The notes under the pieces: generated by a model
Database searches by the model: none
Told to the model about the DNA's origin: nothing
What the model saw: the letters and a program-made list of their open reading frames with translations, nothing else
DNA from: Pseudeuparius sepicola
Taxonomy: Eukaryota; Arthropoda; Insecta; Coleoptera; Anthribidae
Length of the DNA: 64,000 nucleotides
Direction: 5' to 3'
Assembly: GCA_963920635.1 (NCBI GenBank)
Contig: OY987303.1
Span: 53,195,223-53,259,222, forward strand
Part shown: positions 11,207 through 21,908 of the stretch, piece after piece
How positions within the stretch are numbered: the stretch's first letter is position 1
Layout: every line of letters begins with the position of its first letter
Position numbers and translations under genes: made by a program

Positions 11207-12276
11207 TATATGTATTTTTGCATTTTTTTAATAGAGCAAAAAATTACCATTCCAAAAATATATAATACTTAATGATTTATTTAAGTAGTTATCAATTACT
11301 AATAGCTTTTATGATTTCATGTGTATAATTGGAAGCACGCCGATATTGAATAATACTGATTTTTGCAAAATGAGCGTAAATATAAACGGTTATTCAAGAA
11401 TAACTGTCTCTATATACTAGTATCTAGTAAATATATATTTTATTTACAATATTCCTGGAAATTAATATATTTTTTTATTTTTTTAACTACTGCAGTTAAC
11501 TGCAGTGGATTAATTTATTTTTTATAAGTTTGATTTAACTATAATTTTGCTAAAATACTTAAACAACCAAAGGAGTCTATTGGAATTTCCTAATGCATTG
11601 TTTCGCTTCGTATTATTGTAGCATAATGTAGATCGGGTTATTTTAGCAGGGTGGGTTTTGAGTTTTTTGTCCACGTCCACACAAATATCCAAATCCACAG
11701 GAAAGTCTCAGACTTTTTTTGATTGAAAATCATGAAAACATTAAAACAAAATTATTATTATTAAAATGGAAAAAATAAATAAAAATAATAACAAAAAAAA
11801 TCTGGGTCAATAATTAAATGTACCTATTATGGCTACTAATTGCTTAGTTTTTTTTATCAAGAAGTTAGGCACCCTTCTAAAGTAATAGCGACAAACACGC
11901 GTAATATAGTGCGTAATAGCACCTTTTTAAGTTTTTATGATAATCAAAAGAACGACACTGTTTTAGAACTGGGTAGGTATATTTAATTAATCCGATGAAG
12001 ACAATATTATAATGTGTTTGTTTTTCATTTGTATTCTACAAAATGATGGCTTAAAAAATATTTCAGTATGTATGATTTGTTTTGTGTTTATCAATGAATG
12101 ATTTAAAATATCTGAGTACAGACCTACACTATCCCTTCAGTAAATTCTAAATACGGCCCTGTCTTCTAAACAGAGAACATGGCGACCACCGGCTGCCAAA
12201 CATCAAAGGCGCCGCCGTCGAGTTTATATTCTCCCCTTCCTTGGCATTGCTGCGTCAACTTGTCTCGACAAGCTTT
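11207..12276. other. AT-rich spacer, no gene seen
   Basis: Strongly AT-rich with poly-A/T runs and a CTGCAGTTAACTGCAG palindrome near 11492. I see no ORF, TE terminus or conserved block. Confidence 0.5.
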
Positions 12277-12475
12277 ACACGTAATAAATAATGCAAGAGT
12301 CTTGCTAACAAGAGTCCTGGTAGCAAGACTCTTGCAAACAAGAGTCTTGCGATGACGTCACTAAACAAAAAATGCAAGAACAAGAAATTGCAAGAAATCT
12401 TGCTTGCAAGGCAAGATTTTTTCAAGCAAGAGTCTTTGCAAGACAAGACAAGAAATCTTGTCTTGTGAAACACTA
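12277..12475. mobile_element. CAAGA/TCTTG-rich hAT remnant
   Basis: About 200 bp packed with CAAGA and TCTTG pentamers on both strands, ending CAAGACAAGAAATCTTGTCTTG then TGAAACACTAG. This resembles the ends of the hAT element at 33135-34049, so it is probably a small relative or internal-deletion derivative. No 8-bp duplication could be confirmed. Confidence 0.55.
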
Positions 12476-12487
12476 GCGGAAACTATA

Positions 12488-12634
12488 AATCTTATCTAAA
12501 ATCTGATTGGTCCACCAAACTCCTCTCAAAAAAGTAGTACCTACAGTGACGTGAAAACCGCAACCCTCTAGCTTTAATAATAACCGAGATTTTTGAAAAA
12601 AACCACCCAAAAACACCAAAAATGGGACACCCTG
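12488..12634 (-). mobile_element. Truncated CAGGGTG foldback copy (family S)
   Basis: Reverse complement matches 29811-29960 and the outer arms at 43433-43580 and 45050-45188, including CTGATTGGTCCACCAAA and GGGACACCCTG. Only one end survives. It directly abuts a fragment of the 38203-38779 family (next entry). Confidence 0.75.
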
Positions 12635-12636
12635 TA

Positions 12637-12705
12637 CTTCTCAACCTTTTCGGGGCTTGTATGCGAAAATGGGGCACCTAAATCTGTCACTAGAATAACT
12701 GACGG
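12637..12705. mobile_element. Solo end of the 38203-38779 MITE family
   Basis: Carries CTTGTATGCGAAAATGGGGC and ACCTAAATCTGTCACTA followed by ACTGACGGG, matching the right terminus of the TTA-flanked element at 38203-38779 with a few changes. The rest of the element is absent. Confidence 0.7.
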
Positions 12706-12828
12706 GCTACTACTTCGTGTAATTCCTGAGTTTTGAGCAGCTGAACTGGAAGAGGTAAAACATCTTCCACAGAAACATCCGTGTATACTGTATATTGTAA
12801 TTTATTCAAAACGCTTAGGTGAGCGACT

Positions 12829-12995
12829 TAATACTAAATCCATTATGGCGGCTGCCTCAAGATGGCGGATTACCTATTCCTTGACATGGGTATCAAATGA
12901 AAGGGTTCGACGTGTAGAAAACAATAAGGTGCTTTATATCATACTAAATCCAATATGGCGGATGCCCCAAGATGGCGGATTAAATTTCTTTACCA
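12829..12995. repeat. Two-copy ATGGCGG...CAAGATGGCGGATT repeat
   Basis: Two units carrying TACTAAATCCA(T/A)TATGGCGG and CAAGATGGCGGATTA, about 120 bp apart. Related in motif to the 122-bp tandem units at 27128-27605 and 31680-32150 (ATCCAACATGGCGGA...CAAGATGGCGGACT). Chance ORFs only. Confidence 0.65.
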
Positions 12996-14598
12996 CCCTC
13001 GTTACATGGGAATTAAATAAGTACTAAAAAGCACCAAATAAAATAAAAAAACATTTTCAAAACAAACTTGTATTTAAGTCATGTACTAAATCGAATGAAG
13101 TGAGTTCAGCTTGTCGCGCGAATTGCAAAGAAAGTGCATACTTCAGAAAATACTTGCTTATCAACAAATCACTGTCCAATAAAATTAATTGGTACCCACT
13201 TTTATGAACATTTCGACTGATAAGCTTTTTGATTTTAAAAAGCTTGTCGCAATTTGGCATTGAATTGCCTTAACGAAAACTTATTTTATTCGTTTTAGTA
13301 CATGAAAGTTTGTTTTTATTTTTTTTGGTATCAAAACGGGATTGCGATATCATCTTTTCGAGATAGGTCTAGACTCTAGTAATAATAATAACTTAATTTT
13401 TATAACGGTAATAATTTAATATTTTTAACAAACGATGAAACTTTATTTATTGGTTCCGCTGATTTCTAAAATCAAACTTTAACTTAGAGTCAAATACTTT
13501 TTGTAAGAATTAAAAATTAAATTAAAAAATTTAAAAACTACATAATATATTTCCAACAAAGGGTTTTCAGACTCGTTCATGTCGATACAGATAATGCCGG
13601 AGAGTTAGTATATTGCTCATTTGCAAACAAAATCACAATATAAAAGTTGTTGTTTTAAAAGTCTCGCAATATTGGAGAGAAGGGAACTTCAATAGGTATA
13701 TTCAGAGGTTCAGGGTAACTTAATCAAAATTGCGATGGGGTTCTAAATCTACTATGTGCGGTTGTAATCAATTCGACGAAGCTAATTCGCAAACACTATT
13801 GTAGTAAACTCGGTAAAGTATATACAGTGTTCAGGGGGTTTTAGCTTTGCAATACCCCACAATGTGGGGTATTGCTTAATGTATGTGGGGCCCACATACA
13901 TTAAGTAGGATTGCCTTGAACCTATGGAATGACACATAGGTATATTTTTTTGAAATTATAACTATTTTTTATATGCACTCCTAAATTTGTACAAAGCTGT
14001 AACATTGAATTGGACCAGAGATGTTTGCTCTGAAGTTTTCTCAGACACAACCGTTGGCCCGAAAATTTCGCCAAGATGTTCGCCATGCACGCAGGTAATT
14101 TTTCACAGGCCTGATTTCACCCTACCTTGTACACCCCAGGGCGCTGCGTCGATTGTCGCAAGCTTGAAGACCGTAGCTCCAATCGTTTTCGCTCAAATGG
14201 CCTTCAACCAAAAACTCGAAGTTAGTTTTTTTGCGTTATAGCACGCCCTTAAAACCACAGGTCTTTGGAATTAGCTCGTCAAAATGCGCCGCCTGGGATA
14301 TACACCGGTGTCGGTGATTTTTGAAGATCGTTATTTATTTAAATCGTGCTATTCCTATTTAAATCGTCCCGCTGACTCGATCTAGCATGGTTCCGAAGAA
14401 GTCCTAGGACCCACCGGATTTTCAATAATGAACCATTGAATTTTAATTGGGTTTTTCGCCACCAAACTGGTTAAAAGACAACTTTTTCAAGTTGCCTAAA
14501 TTCTTAACAGTAAATGAACTAAACTTTGAACTTGTAACTCAAAAAATATCTTCAACAAATTTGTTTCCTGAGCTTTCGGAAACAAGGGGCAAATACAT
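12996..14598. other. Spacer with tandem hairpins; no gene seen
   Basis: AT-rich with some repeat-like segments (AAAAGCTTGTCGC near 13245 also occurs in the 27-kb element). The segment 13990-14460 is less AT-rich but has no convincing ORF. Contains the paired palindromes at 13849-13905. Its right edge is the (TAA)n target of the Dong-like element. Confidence 0.45.
13849..13905. repeat. Two adjacent perfect palindromes
   Basis: The first is 27 nt (arms GCAATACCCCACA / TGTGGGGTATTGC, 1-nt loop, 13849-13875). The second is 31 nt (arms CTTAATGTATGTGGG / CCCACATACATTAAG, 1-nt loop, 13875-13905). They share one base. Function unknown; could extrude as cruciforms. Confidence 0.85.
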
Positions 14599-14628
14599 TA
14601 TAATAATAATAATAATAATAATAATAAT
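14599..14628. repeat. (TAA)n microsatellite, 5' target of the Dong-like element
   Basis: About nine TAA units immediately before the retrotransposon sequence. (TAA)n is the known insertion target of Dong elements, and a matching tract lies at the 3' end (17633-17650). Confidence 0.9.
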
Positions 14629-17600
14629 GTTTCAGTGACACCAACATTAGAACGTATGCACATGTTAATCTACTGTGCCGCAACGGCAGTCATCACTGTA
14701 ATGGGTGCCAAGATCCGAACGGCCCAAGAGTTGAATCGTGCAAGACCAGAACCACGAATGGCTCAATGGGAAATGCGACTAAATCGGAAGATCGAGAGTC
14801 TCCGTAAAGACATAGGACAAGTGACGGAATATATCAGAGGAGTTAGAACTAGAAGGATCCAGAGGGCGGTGCAGGCAGTAATGAGCCGCACCCAAATGCA
14901 TTCTCGGCATGACCCCGCGAACATCACTGCTCAACAATGTCTTGACACATTAAAACAAAAACTTTCTGTTTTCGCAGGGCGTCTGAGGAGATACAAGGCT
15001 AGTAACAACAGGAAACGAGACAATAAACACTTTGAACGATCAGAAAAGGGTTTCTACCGTGCTTTTAATTCTAGCGCCGATGCCACAAATGCGAGTTACC
15101 CTAGCAGAGAACAGGTCGACGGTTTCTGGAGAAATCAACTTGCCACACCAGGTCCATACAATGTCAGTGCAAGCTGGATCAGCGAAGAACGCGAGATGGG
15201 CCGGAACTATAGCCAGATGCAACACGAGCAATTCACAACCGCTGAGGTCTCCGATGTCATCAAGAATTCCCACAACTGGAAGGCACCAGGTCCAGATCAT
15301 CTCCAAAATTATTGGATTAAGAAGTTGTGGTGCACGCATGAACAAATAACTACCTTAATTAATGAAGTCTTGCTCGATCCTCTGAAAATGCCATTGTTTC
15401 TTACACAGGGTGCAACTTACCTGTTACCAAAAGACCAGCGGAATACGGATAACCCTGCCAAGTACCGCCCAATAACCTGCTTGCCTACGCTTTACAAGAT
15501 AATCACATCTTGCCTTACGCAGCGAATATATGCTCACTGCGAGCGGAACAACATCATTGCAATGCAGCAGAAGGGCTGCTCGAAGGGCGCAATGGGATGC
15601 AAAGAGCAACTCATCATAGACTCTGTCATCTGCAACCAGGCTCATTCCAAGCAACGAAACCTCCACATGGCTTATGTGGACTACAAAAAAGCATTTGATT
15701 CCGTACCTCACGACTGGCTCACAGGTATCTTAAAGCTGTATAAAATAGATCATCATACAGTTTCCTTTTTAGAACACGTTATGACAACCTGGCGCACTAA
15801 GATACAACTCAGAACCGCAGACAGTAACATCGAGACCGACACAATCAACATCCGAAGAGGGATTTTCCAAGGAGATTCACTCAGTCCACTGTGGTTCTGC
15901 ATGGCGATGAACCCTCTATCACATCGGTTGAACTCTACAAAATATGGCTTCGCTATCAAAAGCAACAACGCAGAAGCGATCAAGTTGAATCACCTATTAT
16001 ATATGGATGATTTAAAACTGATCGCCGCAACCAAAAACCAACTAACGCAAATGCTTAAAATTGTAGAGGAGTTCTCCAGGGACATCGGAATGCTGTTTGG
16101 ACTGGACAAGTGCCGCACCCTTAATATCATCCGGGGAAAGCTCGAACAAAGCGCACACGAGATGCAGGACGGCCAGGAGATCGAAGCAATGAGCAAGGGA
16201 GATACATACAAGTATCTCGGGATGAAACAAGCTCAAAGGATAGACCATCGAACAATGAAGACTGATTTAACGAATGAATTCATCAAGAGAGTAAGACAAG
16301 TAGTGCGAACTGATCTTAACAGCAGGAATTTGTTTAAGGCCCTGAACACGTATGCGTGCTCTGTACTCAGCTATTCGTTCGGAATAGTGAATTGGACCAA
16401 CACGGACATCAACAACCTGCAACGAAAAGTTAGGACACTACTGACAAAAGCTCATAAACATCATCCCCGTAGCACCGTAGAAAGAACAACTCTGCCACGT
16501 CAACTAGGAGGAAGAGGATTGGCAGATCTCAGCAAGCAATTGGACCAACAAATATTAAATCTGCGTAATTATTTCTACAGGCAGGCCAACAGCTCCACAC
16601 TACATAGGGCTATATGCGGAGCAGACGTCTCAACACCGCTACGTCTGACGGAACACGAGCGTCAAAATCACCACCGAACCGACAACGATAAACTACAGAG
16701 GTGGTTGGGGAAGCCGCTGCACGGGAGACATCCTAATGAGGTTAACCAGGAACATGTCGACAAGTTAGCGTCGAACTATTGGCTGACCTCGGGACGAATG
16801 TTCCCCGAGACGGAAGGCTTCCTACTGGCCATACAAGATCAGGTTATACCAACTCGCAACTACCTAAAATTCATTGTAGGAGATGCATCGGTAGTGGATG
16901 ACAGATGCAGATACGGGTGCCCAACTTCAGAAACAATCCAGCACATAACAGGAGGATGTCAGATGTTCGCATCAACGGAATATAAGGAACGACACGATTC
17001 GGTTGCCAAGATCTTGCACCGGGAACTGGCGGAAAAGCTGCTGCTTGTGCAGACAGAAAGGGTCCCATATTACAACTACACACCTGAGCCTGTTCTTGAG
17101 AACAGCAACTACAAGATGTACTGGGATCGTACAGTTCTGACTGATCAACGAGTTGCCCATAACAGACCGGACCTTATAATAGTTGATAAAATTTCTAGGA
17201 AGACAACTCTGATTGATGTGGCCATCCCGAACAACAACAACCTGCGTGTGAAGCAAGTCGAGAAGATCGCGAAGTACAGAGACTTAGAAGAACGAATTAG
17301 AAGGCAATGGGAAATGGAGAACGTCCAGACGATTCCAATCATCATGTCAACAACTGGTGTTATACCAAAAAGTTTGCTGAGAAACATCAAGGAGCTGAAT
17401 CTAACTGATAGTCTTTACAGGTCCATGCAGAAAGCGGTACTACTTGCGACAGCCCGAACCGTCAGGAAATTCATGGGGAATGCAGGATCGTCCAAGAACA
17501 TCAATGTCACCTAGGGCCCGATAACATGGCAAGGGTCTCGTCCGAGCCAGATCCTTTTGGTATCCGGGATGCCCGGGATCTGAGTGAATGTTCCCCGTAG

Positions 17601-17637
17601 AGGGAGTGCGAATGCCTTTTGGCTAAGTCGATATAAT
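14629..17637 (+). mobile_element. Dong/R4-clade non-LTR retrotransposon between (TAA)n tracts
   Basis: One long open frame, about 120 bp of 3' UTR (17515-17632) and (TAA)n at both ends. The restriction-like endonuclease and TAA target place it in the R4/Dong group. The 5' end begins at the microsatellite with almost no UTR and no N-terminal zinc finger is visible, so the copy is probably 5'-truncated by incomplete target-primed reverse transcription. The intact frame indicates recent insertion. Confidence 0.88.
14635..17514 (+). CDS. Dong/R4-like ORF: reverse transcriptase plus restriction-like endonuclease
   Basis: 959 codons without a stop, ending at TAG. The frame is open through the preceding AAT repeats; the GTG at 14635 is only a nominal start and the first ATG is at 14654, so the true start was probably lost by 5' truncation. 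Approximate order: N-terminal basic region (1-210); RT with APGPDHL, YRPIT, motif A YVDYKKAFD (D349), FQGDSLSP and catalytic YMDD (456-459); thumb (to about 640); a zinc knuckle C758-C762-H770-C775; then endonuclease residues RPD (844-846), D861 and a downstream Lys near 873. This layout is that of R4/Dong retroelements, which nick their target and prime cDNA from it. All catalytic residues I can identify are present. Confidence 0.9.
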   Translation: MTPTLERMHMLIYCAATAVITVMGAKIRTAQELNRARPEPRMAQWEMRLNRKIESLRKDIGQVTEYIRGVRTRRIQRAVQAVMSRTQMHSRHDPANITAQQCLDTLKQKLSVFAGRLRRYKASNNRKRDNKHFERSEKGFYRAFNSSADATNASYPSREQVDGFWRNQLATPGPYNVSASWISEEREMGRNYSQMQHEQFTTAEVSDVIKNSHNWKAPGPDHLQNYWIKKLWCTHEQITTLINEVLLDPLKMPLFLTQGATYLLPKDQRNTDNPAKYRPITCLPTLYKIITSCLTQRIYAHCERNNIIAMQQKGCSKGAMGCKEQLIIDSVICNQAHSKQRNLHMAYVDYKKAFDSVPHDWLTGILKLYKIDHHTVSFLEHVMTTWRTKIQLRTADSNIETDTINIRRGIFQGDSLSPLWFCMAMNPLSHRLNSTKYGFAIKSNNAEAIKLNHLLYMDDLKLIAATKNQLTQMLKIVEEFSRDIGMLFGLDKCRTLNIIRGKLEQSAHEMQDGQEIEAMSKGDTYKYLGMKQAQRIDHRTMKTDLTNEFIKRVRQVVRTDLNSRNLFKALNTYACSVLSYSFGIVNWTNTDINNLQRKVRTLLTKAHKHHPRSTVERTTLPRQLGGRGLADLSKQLDQQILNLRNYFYRQANSSTLHRAICGADVSTPLRLTEHERQNHHRTDNDKLQRWLGKPLHGRHPNEVNQEHVDKLASNYWLTSGRMFPETEGFLLAIQDQVIPTRNYLKFIVGDASVVDDRCRYGCPTSETIQHITGGCQMFASTEYKERHDSVAKILHRELAEKLLLVQTERVPYYNYTPEPVLENSNYKMYWDRTVLTDQRVAHNRPDLIIVDKISRKTTLIDVAIPNNNNLRVKQVEKIAKYRDLEERIRRQWEMENVQTIPIIMSTTGVIPKSLLRNIKELNLTDSLYRSMQKAVLLATARTVRKFMGNAGSSKNINVT

Positions 17638-17650
17638 AATAATAATAATT
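17633..17650. repeat. (TAA)n at the 3' end of the Dong-like element
   Basis: About five to six TAA units after GTCGAT. They match the 5' tract and support TAA-specific insertion. Confidence 0.85.
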
Positions 17651-17735
17651 CTCACCCTCACAATACTCCAAACTAGGAGTACCCCAGAAGCAACCACATG
17701 CTTGTGATCTTTATTTTTTGGCTCACTGCGACAGT
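17650..17735 (-). repeat. TAA-associated dispersed repeat, copy 2
   Basis: Starts TTCTCACCCTCACAATACTC directly after (TAA)n, the same junction as at 29573. The shared part ends near ATGCTTGTG. Read on the minus strand it would be a retroposon ending in (TTA)n. Confidence 0.7.
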
Positions 17736-17856
17736 TTTCTGAATTTATAATGAAGGGGCGGTACTATCAACTGCTAGAGAACAGTCTGTAGGGTCTTGAC
17801 CACGGGCCGGGATTAGGCATAAATCGGTTTTTTCTACCAAAATTTGAGCTTCATAT

Positions 17857-19244
17857 CACAGTAAAAATCCGGTATTAAATTTGACACGAAAAGTGGTCTA
17901 TATAAGTCCACACCATATCTGGTAAATTTTACACCTTCTTTCTTGGTCAATTTCACCAAATGTTCTGGTGTCAATAAGAACTATGCTGGTGTGAATATTT
18001 AACACGGCGTTGTGTAAGATTAACACCGTGTTGTGTAACTTTTACACGAAATTTGGTCAAAATGGTGTAATTTAATTTATTCGGTATTCCCATTTTCTTC
18101 TTCTTTCTCTCTTATAGTTTTACATTTACTTTATTTTAAAGAAATTTCAAATGTCATTGATAAGTTCAAATTAAGGAAATGTGTTATTTGTAAAAATAAA
18201 ATAAAACTAAAAGATAAAGAAGCTGTATGAACCAGGCATAATATGTGCTTGGTCTTCAATTTAAATTATTTGTAGGAAATAATAAGCAGTAATAAGTAAA
18301 GAAAATACTTTATTTCAGTTCCAAAATATATAAACGATTCCTTACAAATAGGTATAAAAATATCAACATTTTCTTTCTTAAAGCTATAAATAAATATTCA
18401 TTCTCACAGCCAAAAATATTTGGTTATAAAAAAGTTATATATATAATATCGTACGAATTCGCAAGAAAAGTGTACCTAACCACAAAACAAGAAATGCTTT
18501 ATGTTAGGAGGTTATTTATACTTTCACTGCAAAAGAGCATTTTCGACAAATTCGTACGATATTTTGATGCGACCAAACTATTTCGTACAAATTCTCATAC
18601 AATGTACTTAAGGAACTGTTGCCTTACGAATTGTCCGTGTGAGACAAAAACAAACTTCAAACGTTGCGACACAGCGATTTAGTTAAATATGCCTGTTCTC
18701 ACAAGTACAACTAAGTCGAAACCAATCAGCAGGAATCAAAACAATCAGAACAGTCAGATAATTTAAAATCCGTCAATCAGATTCGCGACTGGTTTCTGAT
18801 TTCGGTGAGAACAAACTCATATAACAACAACATTTTTGCACTAGCGGTCGATAGAATCACTTTTATACCTATTATACAAACGACAAACGACTGATGCCAT
18901 AGCTTCGATTTCCTAATATTTTACACCCGTAACTGGCGAAATGCCTTCCCCCTCTCATCACCCTAACACGAAATTGTATTAATACGTTCAATTTAACACC
19001 GCTTAGTGCTAAGGGACACCGAATGGTGTTAAGGAACACCGCGTAGTGTGAACAAACACGAAGCCGTGTTAGAAATATAAAAAAATTAAACCCCTAAGTG
19101 TTAAAATTAACGAATTTGTTGAAGTGTGAAGTTTACCAAGGTTCGGTTAATATATTCGGAATCCACCAATTTTCGTGTGAAACTTTCACCAAATTTTTTT
19201 TCACCACTTACATGAAGAGGATTTACACCGATTTTTTTACTGCG
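17857..19244. mobile_element. Foldback family J, copy 1 (1.39 kb)
   Basis: Ends CACAGTAAAAATCCGG and CCGATTTTTTTACTGCG, followed by long subterminal regions packed with TTAACAC/GTGTTAA and TTTACAC/GTGTAAA motifs, e.g. TTAACACCGTGTTGTGTAA near 18015. The two halves are rough inverted repeats. No transposase. The centre includes a TCGTACGAATT...AATTCGTACGA pair. The superfamily is not recognised. Confidence 0.8.
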
Positions 19245-19374
19245 TAGGAGAACGCTTTGTTTATCTTACACATAGGTTGCAATATTACGCTAACTTTATT
19301 TTCCAACAATTGTGATTTTCATCGACCCGAAACAAACGGAGAGCAATCCTTTATAATATTATGCTCTTATGATA

Positions 19375-20120
19375 CACACTAAAAAATCCGGTGTTAAATT
19401 TGACACGAAAAGTGGTCTATATAAGTCCACACCATATCTGGTTAAGTTTACACCTTCTTTTTTGATAAATTTCACCAAATGTTCTGGTGAAAATAAGAAC
19501 TATGCTGGTGTGAATATTTAACACGGCGTTGTATAAGATTAACATCGTGTCCAAAATATATATATGAACGATGCCTTACAAATAGGTATATAAAAATATC
19601 AGCATTTTCTTTCTTAAAGCTTTAAATAAATATTCATTCTCACAGCCAAAAATATTTGGTTAATATATAAAAGAGTTATATGTATATATTATAATACTAT
19701 ATTATAATTATAATATAAAAGTGTATACCTAACCACAAACACAAGAAATGCTTTATGTTATTATGTTGCCATAGTTTCGATTTCCTAATATTTTACACCC
19801 GTAACTGGCGAAATGCCTTCCCCCTCTCATCACCCTAACACGAAATTGTATTAATACGTTCAATTTAACACCGCTTAGTGCTAAGGGACACCGAATGGTG
19901 TTAAGGGACACCGCGTAGTGTGAACAAACACGAAGCCGTGTTAAAAATATAAAAAAATTACACCCCTAAGTGTTAAAATTAACGAATTTGTTGTAGTGTG
20001 AATTTCACCAAATGAGGTTTGGTTAAGATATTTGGAATCCACCAATTTTCGTGTCAACTTTTCACCAAATTTCTTTCACCACTTACACGAAGAGGATTTA
20101 CACCGATTTTTTTTACTGTG
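19375..20120. mobile_element. Foldback family J, copy 2 (746 bp, internally deleted)
   Basis: Same termini and subterminal motifs as copy 1, with most of the centre missing. TA on each side (19373-19374 and 20121-20122) suggests a TA target duplication. Confidence 0.8.
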
Positions 20121-20550
20121 TATACTTCCGGATCGACCCTCGTAACTCCGCCATAGCGGCCAGGGGGACGGGCATCGATTCGCGTGGCGACTGTGCCACA
20201 AATAGTTGGGCAAATATTTAGCGACCGCGAGGATATAGGGCGGAGGGGGCGAAGGGCACGGGGTCCTCCCACGGTCTAATAGACCCAATTCCGACAATTA
20301 CAACGTCGAAATTACTACACCAAACATGCGTGGGCATTCCGTGTGAAACACCTGGGGGAAGAGGTGTTAAAACAGTCGGAAAATAAGTGGGAGCGCGAAG
20401 CGGCGGTATTTGTTGTGATTTCTTCGGTCACACATACCTACCCACCTTATCGGAGGTTGGATTTTTGGTAACCATATAGAAATGCTCGGAATCTATTTTT
20501 CGCCTAGATTTTTTTATTAGTTCACATAAGTATTCTTTTCTGCTTCTGTA
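20121..20550. other. Spacer with GC-rich block shared with 9560-9700
   Basis: 20130-20290 is GC-rich; in reverse complement it shares CTAAATATTTGCCCAACTAT and GATGCCCGTCC...TGGCC with 9640-9690. The rest shows no gene. Confidence 0.5.
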
Positions 20551-20716
20551 CAGGGTTATTCATAAAACATTCTACCCCCTTAACTTTTTGTTTTTAATTT
20601 TGGAAAAAAAATTGTAAAATAAACATTTCTTGTGATTTCAGTTGTGTATTCAGCAAAACAAATGAACGTCGCGTTGCGGAGATACAGACCAAACTTATGT
20701 TTTTTTTAGATGGAAC
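20551..20716. mobile_element. Short CAGGGTT...CACCTTG element
   Basis: Begins TACAGGGTTATTCATAAAAC and ends GATGGAACACCTTGTATA. Same terminal type as 10914-11206. No coding content. Confidence 0.5.
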
Positions 20717-20777
20717 ACCTTGTATATTTTTCGATTTTCGAAATCTACGCATTTTTCTGGTTTCAACAATAGGTATA

Positions 20778-21262
20778 CAGTGTTGGAACCATATGGGATT
20801 CTTTTTTTTAATTTTTGGGCTAAGATAAAAATTACACCTTGTTAGTTAAGTTTTTCTTGAAACTAGCCTATCAAGACCCAAAAGATACTAAAAAATATCA
20901 CGTTTGGTTGATAGGCAAACAATTCTAGTCAAATATGGCACTCCAAAAAATGAAATTTATTAGTTTTTTTTTTAAATTGTTTCATTGTCAGAATTTTTAT
21001 CTGAAAATTTGCACATAGGTTAAAATAAAATTCGAAGCAACTTCCTCAAATAACTTTTTTCGATAAAATCACAAATAAAGCGTATTTTGGCCATTTATTT
21101 AATTAAAAGTAATTTATTACAGGTATGTCAAATGACGTCACGGCGTTTAATGATCTCATTTCGAATCTTTTTGAAAGTAGAGATTATTGCCCCAAAGTAG
21201 TTTCATCTTGGCCCAAAAATAAAAAAATATCCCATATGGTTCCAACTTTTTGGCGGGCACTG
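20778..21262. mobile_element. Palindromic MITE, CAGTGTTGGAACC type
   Basis: Ends CAGTGTTGGAACCATATGGG and CCCATATGGTTCCAACTTTTTGGCGGGCACTG, flanked by TA. Tc1/mariner-like nonautonomous element by its TA target; no ORF. Confidence 0.75.
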
Positions 21263-21479
21263 TATATAAACTGATCGAAAAAAAATTAAGGGTATTGGAC
21301 TTGTCTGGATATTTGTTTTTAGTTTTAATAAAAATATTTTTGAACTGAAAAAATTTATAGGTTTGAAACTAAAAGCTATAAAAAACAGCATATTATAATG
21401 ATTTGAAGATACAAAAATATAATTTATTCAATGAAATATCGAATTATTGATATTTTATCTTTGTTTAATAACCTGTGAT

Positions 21480-21908
21480 TCCACCTCTATTTTTAATAAG
21501 TGTGTCCCCAATGCGGTTATCATGTCCTATTTTCCGTGACAGCTGCCATTTTCGAGATATGACACAAACTTGTTTTTTTAACTGGAAACCATAGTTTAAA
21601 AAAACAAGTTTGTGTCATATCTCGGTCACGGTGTCACGGAAAGTAGGACATGATAACCACATTGGGGACACAATTCCCTCCAACTTTGGTATTTACACTT
21701 TTTAGCTAAAATCAGAAACAACGAAGCTAGATGGATTAGAATAAAAAAAATTCCTGATTATCTAGTAAGCCATAACTTTTTTCATAAATCCACAAGGCGC
21801 GTTAAATTGGGCCCACAAAACTGCAATTTTTTCCCTATTTATAACCTTCCTTCTATCTCCGTTAGTTTCCGACATCCCCATACTGATCATCAAAAAAACT
21901 CACCCTGT
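21480..21908. mobile_element. Foldback element L, copy 1
   Basis: Contains a ~75-bp-arm palindrome (21495-21655: TGTCCCCAATGCGG...CCACATTGGGGACA) and ends CTCACCCTGTATA near 21905. The stretch 21640-21905 matches 50300-50430 plus 51912-52035, where a Tc1 element interrupts it. The left boundary is not defined. Confidence 0.65.

Noticed and set aside
15040..17390. Several 60-105 codon frames overlapping 14635-17514
   Set aside because: Out-of-frame or antisense shadows of the Dong-like reverse transcriptase ORF.
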